Below are positions 31,270 to 42,462 of a stretch of 64,000 bases of DNA, in pieces. The position numbers and the translations under genes are program-made. The notes beneath the pieces are model-generated. The model saw only the letters and a program-made list of their open reading frames with translations. It did not search any database and was not told the DNA's origin. How positions within the stretch are numbered: the first letter of the stretch is position 1; each line of letters starts with the position of its first letter. Origin of the DNA: Phytoseiulus persimilis (taxonomy: Eukaryota > Arthropoda > Arachnida > Mesostigmata > Phytoseiidae); the NCBI GenBank assembly GCA_037576195.1, contig CM075103.1:31642723-31706722 (forward strand), in the 5' to 3' direction.

Positions 31270-31854
31270 CTCAACATGGGCAAAGGGAAGGCTCCCGGAC
31301 CTTTGAAGCGCGATCGCGAATATCGAATCTCAGAAGTCAAAATTCCTTGATGAATGAAGGAGCAGTCAACTTCCTCCTGATTCCTGTGCCTACCGCACGA
31401 TGCGGATGACCAGAGACGCTTCCCAATGTTTCACACCCTATTTCGAGCAAACCAATGCGAGACGAGCCCATGAGGAGATCGAGATCGCCTCAATCGTGCG
31501 GTGTTGCTCTTGAGCGAGAAATCAATTCGGCTAACTACCCGGCATACTCACCTATTAGAGTTCACTGGAGTCCTTCTTGGGCGCTTCATGGTATCGCCCC
31601 GCTATTTCCGCAAATATGATGTTTGATATTCTTGATTGTTTCTGATTCACGTCTCCGACGGGGCTGAAGAGCGCGCAGCACCGATTCCGGTCAGCCTCCT
31701 CTGTGGCGCCGGAATCCAATTCCGGAGGCATGGTTCGGGTGCGGTACCGGTTTCCGGATGATTCCAACAGCACCCCAAGCTCAGATGGGCATTGTCCGAG
31801 TATACGGGAAACGGGTTGAAACACTCAAGATGGAGAGAGTCACTGGGCTCACAG

Positions 31855-31860
31855 TATAAG
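31855..31860 (+). promoter_or_regulatory. TATA box of nanos-like gene, unit 3
   Basis: TATAAG 69 bp before the ATG at 31924. Confidence 0.6.
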
Positions 31861-31923
31861 AACAGAGTCAGAACCCCAGAGAGCTCACAGTTCCTCCGTG
31901 CAAGAACAGACTTCAACCTCAAG

Positions 31924-32418
31924 ATGCTCAAGGCCGCCATCGCAAACTTTCAAGAGAAGCTCGACTCTCGAAGAGAATTCGAGCAACTGATCATGGAGAT
32001 CGATGTGCTCCGAGATCGAGATCTCGGAGCGGAAACGAGCGGCCAGGCACCGCTACCCTCAAAGCCAGAAGAAGCAGAGAAAAGGAGACCGAAGCACAAG
32101 AAGCACCTCGAGACGAGGACACGTCCTCTCGAGGCACGTTTCGAGGAGCGGATCATCGCCGTGCCGCTCTCGGAACTCGGCTTCTGTCCCTTCTGCTACA
32201 AGAAGGGTGAGCCTCGTAGTGTTTTCAAGAGCCACAACTTGCGGGCTCGCAACGGGACGGTGGCATGTCCTATTTTGAGGAGTCTCAAGTGTGAGATTTG
32301 CAAGTGCGAGGGTGGGGACTTCGCCCACACGTTTAGTTACTGTCCGACGTCGGACAACCCCAACAGGCCGAACTTCTTCCGCCATGTTAGGATGAAGTTT
32401 GCGGTCGGACGTCCCTAG
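31924..32418 (+). CDS. nos-like: Nanos-like zinc-finger protein, unit 3
   Basis: 164 residues. N-terminal helix and linker as in unit 1 (KPEEAEKRRPKHKKHLE), with TRTRPLEARFEERIIA where units 1 and 4 have TGRRPLEARF. Zinc finger identical to unit 2, with finger 2 reading KCEICKCEGGDFAHTFSYC. The stop after VGRP and the AATAAA at 32499 are in the standard places. Nothing suggests inactivation. Confidence 0.88.
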   Translation: MLKAAIANFQEKLDSRREFEQLIMEIDVLRDRDLGAETSGQAPLPSKPEEAEKRRPKHKKHLETRTRPLEARFEERIIAVPLSELGFCPFCYKKGEPRSVFKSHNLRARNGTVACPILRSLKCEICKCEGGDFAHTFSYCPTSDNPNRPNFFRHVRMKFAVGRP

Positions 32419-32498
32419 TTTTTGAACTATCGGATAGAAAATTGTTGAACTCATTCGAGAGGCCGATGTAAGCACCTCCAGTTTCCTTTGATAGTCAA

Positions 32499-32504
32499 AA
32501 TAAA
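32499..32504 (+). terminator. Poly(A) signal of nanos-like gene, unit 3
   Basis: AATAAA in TCAAAATAAACGTG. Confidence 0.6.
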
Positions 32505-32990
32505 CGTGAGCGTCGTTAAATGAACCTTAAATGACCTCTTCATGCAGACGATATCTCGTCGGATGTTATGGTTCGGAATTTCGAACTGCTTTCTGAGCTC
32601 GGCCAAACACTTCTGTCTGGCGATGAAATACTGTGAATGTCGAATCAGAGATCTCTTCGGAATCCCTTTTTGTTCGAGAGCTCACAAGACCTGATCCATA
32701 GGACCAACGAAGACTCGAAGAAAAAGATCTCGTTGAACATTCGAATCTCGGAGTCCGATTACGATGTCCGAATCCCTCGACTTCACTCGGATCTGCTGTC
32801 GAATGGATCCATGTTTCAGCCATCACCAAAGTCATCGGCGTCAGTCATCAGCGCGGGAAAGGGAGCATCAGAAATGTCAGAGAATGAGCATGTATGAATC
32901 AGAGAAGCGTATATAAGGAGGTGGACGAGGAGTCCTTTGGCTAAGCCTGCGCTATCGTTATGGGATCTTGACGCAGGCGACCCAACGAAC

Positions 32991-33167
32991 ATGCTGCGGG
33001 TCGCGTACCAGTTACCCGAATCCCAGTTACCCGAATCCCAAATACCCGAATCCAAATTACCCTCTCTCACCGCTAAATCCTCATGCGCTGAACTCCATGT
33101 CCGATTCGCGCGCAGACAGATTTTCGGAAGTTCAAGTCAGCCAATACTGCCTCTCCCTCAAGGATGA
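32991..33167 (+). CDS. Small ORF with QLPES repeats, unit 3
   Basis: 58 residues from ATG at 32991. Ten residues (two five-residue repeats) shorter than units 1 and 2, with the same tail. TATATAA at 32910-32916 lies about 75 bp before the ATG. Confidence 0.28.
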   Translation: MLRVAYQLPESQLPESQIPESKLPSLTAKSSCAELHVRFARRQIFGSSSQPILPLPQG

Positions 33168-33465
33168 CGTTACCCAAGAGTTCCAGTCTCCTATCCCGAT
33201 TGAAGTTCACGATATTTCTAGTAGGTCTCCGTGGAGACGTCCTCCACAAAGAGCCTAACCTAACCTAACCTAACCCAGCACTGTACTTCACTGCACGAAC
33301 ACGACTTTGAATAATCTCTTTGGATATCTCTTTCGGTCAGTTCCTATGCTTCTCCTAGGGATCCGTCGTGACTCTAGACCTAGACTCTAGAGCGTGAGGA
33401 TTTGGCGGTGAGAGAGGGTAATTTGGAGTCGGGTAACTGGGATTCGGGTAACTGGGATAGGACGA
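33008..33465. mobile_element. Foldback-like element, unit 3 (shortest)
   Basis: Two clear 15-bp repeats in each arm. The centre contains four CCTAA repeats at 33257-33276. Confidence 0.55.
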
Positions 33466-35428
33466 TGCTGCGGACATGATGAATGCCATCCTCGGATAGG
33501 GGTGCTTCCCGAAAAAAATCGGGAGAGTCCGAACTCCTCCTTTCACAACCGGTAAATCTCCCTGGGCTAACATCATCATGCCGACCACTGTGTTCATTCA
33601 ACACGAAGGGTCGAGCAGTAGAGAGGAGCCCCAACGCGCGATTCGCGGGTCGTCGCCATCAGAGCGTCGTACCATCCGTCCCATCGATTTCGGCCGAGGA
33701 AGCTTTGCAAAACTCGGAAAGCAGGGAGCAATCGCCAACAGGCGCCATCGTTCATTCGATATTGTCGGCTCTTCGCGCACGTGTGCTCCGATATCGAGTT
33801 AGATCGCCATGTTTACTGGGCCATCTACCACGTTCGAGTTCACTCCAAGCTGAGCGACGATCATGGCCGCCCTCCTTCCGCCCAAAGTTCAGCCGCTAGA
33901 TTTTTCGTTCGTTTGCTGTTTAAAAGACGTATCTTTTTCGTTCCTTTCTTTTGCTATCAATTGGGTCGAAAATTGGCTATTTGAAAGCATGTCGAAGTCG
34001 ACTTCCCACTTTTCCCTGATAACCAACTTCTGCAGCCGCGTGAAACGCCGTTTCTGAACAGATTTGCGACTCCGGAAATGGATCCGATCAGTCTTCCATC
34101 CTCCCCAAACCTGCATCCACTGTCTCGACGGAAAAAGATCCGAAACTCGAAAAAGAAAATACTTTTCACCGATCATCACAGCAGCGCATGAATGATCAAC
34201 TGTTCATAACTTCATCATGCCATTCGCAATCCAAGAATTTTCGATCGGTGCAGTGTCGAAATGTTGAATAAGAACCCACGAGTTTCTGGACACTCAGCTC
34301 AAGAAGAAGCCTACTTTCTGTCGGGAGGATCCTTGAAATCAGCCTCCTCAGTTAGTCACGGGCGGCTTCGGCGAAGGGATCAAAATGAGCGTAGTGTCAC
34401 GAAACGGTGTCGGACCCCAGGGTCACGACGTTTTTCGCGGAAGCGAATTTGGGCTGGAGGGCACCGGGGGGAGCTTCGAGCGGTCTTGTCGAAACTTCAA
34501 TTCGCTCTTTTCCAGTGAAAATATCTAGAGTGTAGCGCCAGGGCGTCATATGAATTCATGTGATTGGGTGAAGTACGGGTTACGAATTTCTCACTGAAGG
34601 TCGAAGAAATTTCGTGAACAGAAAGAAGATGTCGAAAGACTTTTGGCGGCAGTGTGGAAGGCTCGAAACGAGAACGACCTTTGGACAGAGCCCTCGTGAC
34701 CCGGTCGATCACTTGTAGGAAGAAGGTGATCGAAGGCGGGCCCTTTGAGAAAGCGGTGGCGGATGCCGAGGAGGCAGCCAAATAGCTGTGATGGATTCGA
34801 ATATGTTTTCCGATGACGTGCGGGAAGCGGAATCGGCGAAGGCTATGAATCACGAACTGAGAACTTCGCCGATGCGAAGTTCGAGACTGAGGCGTTCGTG
34901 CGAAGTTGGAACCGGGGACATCCGACAGCGCGGGGTCCAGGCGAGAATCAGAATCTATCCAGCACGACAGCGTCATGAAGAGCTTCTTTGTCCGAAGAGA
35001 AGAAAAAAGTCGCTGCTCTCCTCAGTCAACAACCTCTACTCCTGGCTCCTACTCCAGTGGAAGCTGCTTCAAGCGGAAGATCACTGGAGTAATGACCTCC
35101 GGGCGCTGGAAGAGTCTGTCTCCCAGGTGAGAAATGACTCCAGCTTTTCCCACCCGCGGTTCGGAATGGATTTCTATTCTATGTTGAGTGTGTGCTGTGG
35201 GCTGCTCGAAGAAAAATAACAATCGCCCAGCTAGAAACCACCGCTCACTATTCCCCTCGTTCCGACGTTTTCTCGCCTTCCCCTTGCGCACGTTTCGCTC
35301 GCAATCAGTCGAATTCGGTCGTCCCCAACCGCGGTTTTTCGCGAATCCTAGGGGATTAGATTTGAGAAGCTCGATGGTTCACCTAATTTGAAGCGTGTCC
35401 GAGATTTTCTGTTCGCCTCGTTACCACC

Positions 35429-35935
35429 ATGTTGGAGGGACATCGTTTCGGTAGCGCCTCGAGCAACAACTCCTTCCGGCGGGCAAAAAATAGTAGATTC
35501 AGTGTTGCGAGTGCAACCGGGGCTGTGAGAAGCCGACACTCATTCGCGGTTCACGCCACAAGTGACTACGCGGCTCAAGCGTGCATCTTCTGTTCCGAGC
35601 AGCATTCTAGCATCGAGTGTGGGATGCAAATCTTACAGGAGGAGCGTAGGAAATGTGCGACGATGAAGAATGCCTGCTACAAATGCATAAATCGTAATCA
35701 TAGGGTTGACAAGTGCAAAGCCAAGCCATGTGAGGGTGAATTACATGAGCTGTTGTGCCTGAAATCGCACGCAGAGGTTGCGGCGTCGGCATCGGTAGTG
35801 GCTCAAGACGTTAGGCGGGCTGGCGTGAATTCCATGAGGATAATAAACGTATCCGGACAGCGGTTCCTCACGGAGTACGTAGAGGTGATGAGGGACCACT
35901 GCAAATCAGCAAGAAGAATCGTGTTTGTCCCTTAG
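35429..35935 (+). pseudogene. BEL/Pao gag zinc-knuckle fragment, unit 3
   Basis: Translation of about 168 residues with CIFCSEQHSSIEC (C-x2-C-x3-H-x4-C), then CYKCINRNHRVDKC (C-x2-C-x4-H-x4-C), then CEGELHELLC. This triple arrangement with ERR between the first two is typical of BEL/Pao gag. The frame ends at a stop before the protease region. Units 1 and 2 join directly from CATGTTG to ACACGGGGTCGC and lack these roughly 515 bp. Confidence 0.78.
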
Positions 35936-36009
35936 GGGACACAGACAAAGACACGGGGTCGCAAAAAACTCTCATTTCGAATCGGTTTGCGGATGCAATC
36001 AGGGCGAAA

Positions 36010-36693
36010 ACGGTGGGCACCGACAATTTTTCCCACGGGCCTTTCCCGCTTGAAAAATTCAAGGGGAGAGGCGTGGAGATCGCGCTGAAGATTCGCTTCT
36101 CGAATAATCATTTGGTCATACTCGCCACTGCATTGCCAAATGTGGTAGAAGGCTGTTTGCCAAAGGCAGGATGTGCAGGGGACCTGGTTCTAATAGCCGA
36201 CAGGAACGAAGAGCACTAATCTAGTGAGATCAGTATTCTCATTGGGGTTGATTATTTGTACCCAATCGTCGGGCAGACCATAAGAAAAGTTGGTGGGTTT
36301 GTGGCGTTCGAGACTCTGTTCGGGTCTTTCCTGTGCGGCACGGGGCAACACCGAGGGACACAAGCCAACTCCTTACTGCTGTCCGTCATGAGACAAAAAA
36401 AGAGGGGAGCTTGGTCAGATGGGAAGGAGCCGATGGGCAAAAAAGGGGTTCCGTTGGCGGCTACGGTGCGCGCCAAATATGGACCGGATGACATTTCGTT
36501 TCTTTGGGACACGGAGGTGATGCGCATCGAACCATGCTTCGAGGAGAATGATGGAGCACCGGATGAGGAAATCAGACGGTTTTTCGAATCAACGACGACG
36601 AGAGACCCGGATGGGCGAAACTTCATTCTCTTGCCGTTTGAACTCGTTCCGGCGGCTGAGGAGTTTTCTCGCCCAAGCGAGGAGAAATTCTAA
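36010..36693 (+). pseudogene. BEL/Pao pol fragment, unit 3
   Basis: The protease region is better preserved than in the other units: SHGPFPLEKFKGRGVEIALK, later LVLIADRNEEH, one stop, then SSEISILIGVDYLYPIVG in the same frame. Linker and pre-RT blocks follow. The active-site Asp region of the protease was not identified. Confidence 0.75.
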
Positions 36694-37611
36694 GTGGAAC
36701 CGGCCGTGAATCGGAGAAATCGGGAGGAGTACGTTGGGGCTCGACTCTCGGGTCGGTAACTTTTATTTGCAAGTGAAACACCGGCCGTGTTCCGTCCACG
36801 CGAGATCAGCGGCGGTTCCGGTCATCTCTGAAGACGCACGAACCGACGATTTCGGGCGGTTCATCCTCGTACCACTCCGCCTCCTCCCACGGCACCCGAG
36901 CGACAGCGCGGTGGCTCTCCGGGCTGACCGTCGGTAGGGGCTCGGGGGTTGTGGGCGACGGGGACGTCGGTTCGGTGGCTGGTGACTAGGGCGTTGGCGG
37001 GGCCGACACCGGTTGCGGGGGGACTGCGGCCTGTATGGAGAGCGCCCGGGGGCAGCCGGATCCCCGTAAACGGTGCGTAGTGCTGCCGGACTGGCCGCCG
37101 CAAGGTAATGCTCGAGGTGCTGTCCTTGAACGACGTCGGGGAGGGCTTCAAAGCCCGAGTTGGTCATCCTCTGGAACTTCAATTCGCTCTTTTCCAGTGA
37201 AAATATTTAGAGTGTGCCGCCAGGGTGCTACGTGTGTTCATGCGACTAGTTAAGTGAATGGCAAGCAGTGTGGCGAAAAGATAGAAAACAAGCATGACTG
37301 TAAGGAAAAAGTTCTAAGGCTCTATCGCCCGCCTCCCCGTCGATGGGCAAGATGCTGGACAACAACACAATACGCATTGCTGCTTGCCTCCGTCTGGAAG
37401 TGCCGATCTGCGCTCTCCATATCTGTGCTGGGTGCAGCTCCCCAGTTTCTGCTCTCCGGGACCTTGAACCGAGCTGCTCGCGCAGTTGTTGCCGAATTTC
37501 CCGTCTGAAAGCTCCCACGGCGAGCCGATACCTGGGGTAGGACGCCACTGTCCGGGACACTCTCGCTCCATCAGAGTCTGCCAAGTTGACAAAGTATTGT
37601 TAGCTCGAAGC

Positions 37612-39770
37612 CCGCTCCATCGTCCAAACCGTCGTCATCGAGATCTTACGAAAGCTGGGTCGTTTGTCGGAGGTCGTGTCTGGGGACGAGAGGGTTAGGG
37701 AGTTATTGTTGAGGCGAATCTCGGTCGACGTGCAGAGAGGTAATGGGCCGGCAGTCAGGGAGTTCGCTACCAACCGGGAAGCTCCTTGCCGGAACGGGCT
37801 CAGACGGTGCCCTACGTTAAAACACTCGATCCCATTTTATTATTGAGATGAAGAGGGAAAAACCAGGAGTTCTCTCTTGATGTATCTGGACGAAGATGAG
37901 GGAATCATGTCTGCGTGCGGAGCGATGGTATTGCGATTCCGGCGGCGAGCACGTTGGGTGGCGGCAGCCATGGTTGAAGTGAGATTGTGGTATGCGAGAA
38001 AAGTTCGAAGGATGCTGGACTCGGAACACAGGCTGTAGAAGAACGAAACTTCTAGCGAAATGTGTGATGATTTCCCGCCCCAATACGCTGATTGAGCGTC
38101 AAGCTCGTCATCAGTCAAGTTCGTCTGGGTTGGATTGCACGCTCTTATCCAGTAGGTTCGTCAAGCAGCATTCACCCATGCTCGTTTTCATTCCGTTGTT
38201 GGAGGGAGCCAACCGATAAGATATATACTCGCGTTGATATCAGAAGGATACCGAATCTTCAAGACCGGAGGTGACTCAAATTAGAAAGGGAGCGGGACAA
38301 AATGAGATCCATAAAGATGTGGCGACCCATTGTTAGTGGTCGGGTATTCCGTTGTGCTCGAATGGAGAGATCTCCATGAACCGAAGCATTCCAGCATACT
38401 CTCGGAATGGAACATGGTTGATGAAGAAGCTATCGATGGTGGAATTTCGCCTCCCGGAGTCAACTGAGTTTCTTCGTATGAGTAGACATGACGTTTCCAA
38501 CGTCTGGCTGCAGAGAGCGGCCGCAGGCGTGTTTCCACCAATGGAGTAACCAAGACGAGACCACGCGTCGACGAACTTAGACGGTGAATTGAAGTTTGGA
38601 TGCCATCGAGTGTTGTTTTCGACGCTGTCGGAGCCGGCGTGACGGAGCCATCGTTGTCGTCTAAATCTGAACTACAAGTGTCACCAAAGCTAGCGTCCCC
38701 TGAGTCGTCCACAGAAGTATAACTGACGGTCCTTGAATGGTTGAGGACGCGGCACCATTCGTGCTTGAATGAGTCGGCTGTTTATGCGATCCAAAGGGTT
38801 CAATCGTGGTCGGGGTCGTTGTCGTGAGTACGACTGTCACCGTTTAGTGACATGTGTGGTACTTGGCGGAGATAAGGAATGTAGTGGAAACTCTTCCGAG
38901 TTTGCGGTGGCAATTGGCACCTTGGACTGGGCGTCGGTGTGACCGCTGAGATCTCCGTTGAGACAGTCGAGCTTCGAATAACTTCCCAAGCGAAGCGACA
39001 ACAAAAAAATTCTCCCCTGGCTATGAACAGAGATCTATAGCGAAGTACTCGTCTCGGGAGAACTTTGAAATCGATTTTTTACGCACAGCGGTTTTCAATC
39101 GGCAGAACTCTCCACAGTGAATGAATTCGGAGAGCTGCCATAGCAGAGGATTGAGCTACTGCAGAGCAGAGTCAAAATCAAAGTCAAATAACAGTTCCTC
39201 AAAAGTATGTGCAGATCGAAACAAAAGGGGTCTCGAGTAGTGGTCCGTTGGTGTTCCCTTAGGGTTTTCGCGAGATAACTGAAGGAGGCGAACTCCCGGA
39301 AATATTCGCCATAAAATGGGAGCGCCAAGGCGATTATCCGTTTGTATAAGATTGTCGACGTTATCGGGGGATTTCAGGGTGAGAGATCAACCGAGCCTGA
39401 TATGGCAGACGACATGAAATCAATCCTAGGAAGAAAAAATCTGGGACTTGCTCCACTGGTCTCGCCAGGGAAGCCGCTATCACCACGGTCTCGGTTATCA
39501 AACTTCAAACGAAGCAGATACAAACTTTCAGCTGCTCATGAGGTTTGGAGACATACCAAAATCAGGCACAACTGAAAACAGGCTGAATGGGCTGGCGCCC
39601 ACGAACCTGAAATCTTGAGTTGCAGGCGAGCTGGGAGAACTGATCGACATACCGGCTTTGGATCCAAGGAAGCTGAATTTGATTCCTTGATGCTGTCACG
39701 AAAAGACCGTCGATGCACGGATCCTGTTCGATGAGCACCAGCAGACGCTCAAATGTTCGACTGCTTCCCA
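37612..39770. other. Unit 4 left half; no gene assigned
   Basis: The type-A block 37817-38274 is nearly identical to 10107-10560. A plus-strand frame in it (RFRRRARWVAAMVEVRLWYA near 37937) is Arg-rich but short and ends in stops. Confidence 0.35.
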
Positions 39771-39779
39771 TGAATGACC

Positions 39780-40504
39780 CGGAAGGAGATTGAGGGAAGC
39801 CTGCAGGATGCGTGAAAACAGGCAGATGAGAATCCATATCCGCTACCCCTGAAGCTTGCAGGTTGCAGGTCTTCCGTGCATTGCACGTTCAGATGCCTCC
39901 GAGAATCCTGCCAAGAGCATTGGCCTGACGCTAAGCACGAAGCTCATCAATCAAGGTCGATTCCATGAGTCCACCGAACTCCTGTTCCGCCGCACTCAGT
40001 CCGCTGTAGATCATCTTTTTGATTCTGATGCTTTCGAACGCTGTCAGGTGACAATTCCGACCCCATGACGTTCAACTGCCCATTGGATGAGTTTCTCCGC
40101 CACCAACGTCTCAGATTCGCAGTTTCCTGCGAGTTTCCGGTCAACGCCGCTCTCCACGATCCGACGATCCGTCCGCGAATCGATGCTGAACTGCATAACG
40201 GGTTCGAATCATCGGATAACTCTGAAATGAATCGCGCTCACAAGTACGAATCACGGGAAAGCCGAATTGAAAGTTACCAAACAGTGTGTGCAGATTCTTG
40301 GAGAGTTTTGGGATTTTCCGATCGGAACGTTCTCAGATTCAGCGAGTTTCGGTGAGCAATGCGGTTTTGCAGCTCCGAGTAGTCACTCCCGCCCGCATTC
40401 GTCTTCAATTCCTTCAGGCAGCTCCGTGTTTCGATCATCACGAATTGAGGTGCAGGTGAAGAGATAATCTGCGGTGATAGTAGTCTTGTGGAATACATCG
40501 ACAT
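39780..40504 (-). pseudogene. Remnant of conserved gene divergent from nanos, unit 4
   Basis: The nanos-proximal block has LKTNAGGSDYSELQNRIAHR. The distal block is altered near 39858-39872, where about 30 bp are replaced (GCAGGTTGCAGGTC), breaking the frame at the TLIDELRA region's end. Confidence 0.48.
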
Positions 40505-41126
40505 GTGGCCGAGGGTTTCCGGAGCTCACTCGAAACCCCATCTCAACATGGGCGAAGGGAAGGCTCCCGGATCTTTGAAGCGCGATCGGGAATATCGAAT
40601 CTCAGAAGTCAGGATTCGTTGATAAATGAAGGAGAAGTCAACTTCCTCCTGATTCCTGTGCCTACCGCACGATGCGGATGACCAGAGACTCTTCCCAATA
40701 ATTCACACCCTATTTCGAGCAAACCAACGCGAGACGAGCCCATGAGGAGATCGAGACCGCCTCAATCGTGCGGTGTTGCTCTTAAGCGAGAAATCAATTC
40801 GGCTAACTACCCGGCATACTCACCTATTAGAGTTCACTGGAGCCCTTCTTGGGCGCTTCAGGGTAGCGCCCCGCTATTTCCGCGAAGATGATGTTTGATA
40901 TTCTTGATTGTTTCTGATTCACGTCTCCGACGGGGCTGAAGAGCGCGCAGCACCGATTCCGGTCAGCCTCCTCTGTGACGCCGGAATCCAATTCCGGAGG
41001 CATGGTTCGGGTGCGGTACCGGTTTCCGGATGATTCCAACAGCACCCCAAGCTCAGATTAGCATTGTCCGAGTATACAGGAAACGGGGTGAAACACTCAA
41101 GATGGAGAGAGTCACTGGGCTCACAG

Positions 41127-41132
41127 TATAAG
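41127..41132 (+). promoter_or_regulatory. TATA box of nanos-like gene, unit 4
   Basis: TATAAG 69 bp before the ATG at 41196; the next bases are GACAG instead of AACRG. Confidence 0.6.
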
Positions 41133-41195
41133 GACAGAGTCAGAACCCCAGAGAGCTCACAGTTCCTCCGTGCAAGAACAGACTTCCACCTCAAG

Positions 41196-41690
41196 ATGCT
41201 CAAGGCCGCCATCGCAAACTTCCAAGAGAAGCTCGACTCTCGAAGAGAATTCGAGCAACTGATCATGGAGATCGATGTGCTCCGGGATCGAGATCTCGGA
41301 GCGGAAACGAGCGGCCAGGCACCGCTACCCTCAAAGCCAGAAGAAGCAGAGAAAAGGAGACCGAAGCACAAGAAGCACCGCGAGACGGGGAGACGTCCTC
41401 TCGAGGCACGTTTCGGAGAGCGGATCATCGCCGTGCCGCTCTCGGAACTCGGCTTCTGTCCCTTCTGCTACAAGAAGGGTGAGCCTCGTAGTGTTTTCAA
41501 GAGCCACAACTTGCGGGCTCGCAACGGGACGGTGGCATGTCCTATTTTGAGGAGTCTCAAGTGTGAGTTATGCCACTGCGAGGGTGGGGACTTCGCCCAC
41601 ACGCTTAGTTACTGTCCGACGTCGGACAACCCCAACAGGCCGAACTTCTTCCGCCATGTTAGGATGAAGTTTGCGGTCGGACGTCCCTAG
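41196..41690 (+). CDS. nos-like: Nanos-like zinc-finger protein, unit 4
   Basis: 164 residues. N-terminal half essentially that of unit 1 (HRETGRRPLEARF) with Gly in FGERIIA. Finger 2 differs from units 1-3: KCELCHCEGGDFAHTLSYC in place of KCEICKC and HTFSYC. The same variant occurs in the diverged copy at 54590. All ligands and the additional Cys are present. TATA box, stop and AATAAA as in the other units. Intact. Confidence 0.88.
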   Translation: MLKAAIANFQEKLDSRREFEQLIMEIDVLRDRDLGAETSGQAPLPSKPEEAEKRRPKHKKHRETGRRPLEARFGERIIAVPLSELGFCPFCYKKGEPRSVFKSHNLRARNGTVACPILRSLKCELCHCEGGDFAHTLSYCPTSDNPNRPNFFRHVRMKFAVGRP

Positions 41691-41770
41691 TTTTTGGACT
41701 ATCGGATAGAAAATTGTTGAACTCATTCGAGAGGCCGAAATACGCACCTCCAGTTCCCTTTGATAGTCAA

Positions 41771-41776
41771 AATAAA
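41771..41776 (+). terminator. Poly(A) signal of nanos-like gene, unit 4
   Basis: AATAAA in TCAAAATAAACGTA. Confidence 0.6.
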
Positions 41777-42462
41777 CGTAAGCGTCGTTAAATTAACCTT
41801 AAATGACCTCTTCATGCAGACGATATCTCGTCGTATGTTATGATTCGGAATTTCGAACTGCTTTCTGAGCTCGGCCAAACACTTCTGTCTGGCGATGAAA
41901 TACTGTGAATGTCGAATCAGAGATCTCTTCAGAATCCCTTTTTGTTCGAGAGCTCACAACACCTGATCCATAGAACCCACGAAGACTCGAAGAAAAAGAT
42001 TTCGTTGAACATTCGAATCTCGGAGTCCGGTGACGATGTCCGAATCCCTCGACTTCACTCGGATCTGCTGTCGAATGGATCCATGTTTCAGCCATCACCA
42101 GTGTCATCGCCGTCAGTCATCAGCGCGGGAAAGGGAGCATCAATAATGTCAGAGAATGAGCATGTATGAATCAGAGAAGCGTATATAAGGAGGTGGACGA
42201 GGAGTCCTTTGGCTAATGAATTGGGTCAAAAATTGGCTATCTGAGAGCATGTCGAAGTCGACTCCCCACTTTTTCCTGATAACTAACTTCTGCAGGCGCG
42301 TAAAGCGCCAATTCTGAACAGATTTGCGACACTAGAAATGGGTCCGATGAGTCTTCCATCCTTCTCAAACCTGCACCCATTATCTCGGGGGAAAAATATT
42401 CGAAAAAGAAAATACTTTTCACCGATCATCACGGCAACGCATGAATGATCAACCGTTCATAA

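Larger units (their letters stand above)
28982..37250 (+). repeat. Tandem array unit 3 (type B)
   Basis: 8269 bp to the next anchor at 37254. Shares the type-B deletions with unit 2. It differs by keeping the BEL gag zinc-knuckle segment (about 35435-35950) and by a deletion of about 0.7 kb at about 37170 that removes part of the downstream direct repeat. Confidence 0.88.
34395..37250 (+). mobile_element. Decayed BEL/Pao retrotransposon, unit 3 (keeps gag zinc knuckles)
   Basis: Upstream direct repeat from 34395; downstream repeat only 37176-37250. The order gag helical part, gag zinc knuckles, protease end and linker is collinear on the plus strand, as in a BEL/Pao gag-pol. Confidence 0.62.

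Noticed and set aside
33257-33276. CCTAA repeats as a telomere or telomere fusion
   Set aside because: Only three or four repeats, embedded in a repeated element in each unit; too short for a telomeric tract.
42163-42168. Unit 4 (and 2, 3) TA site as an excision footprint of the pogo element
   Set aside because: The site is GCATGTATGAATC without the extra bases that Tc1/mariner-type excision normally leaves; empty is simpler.
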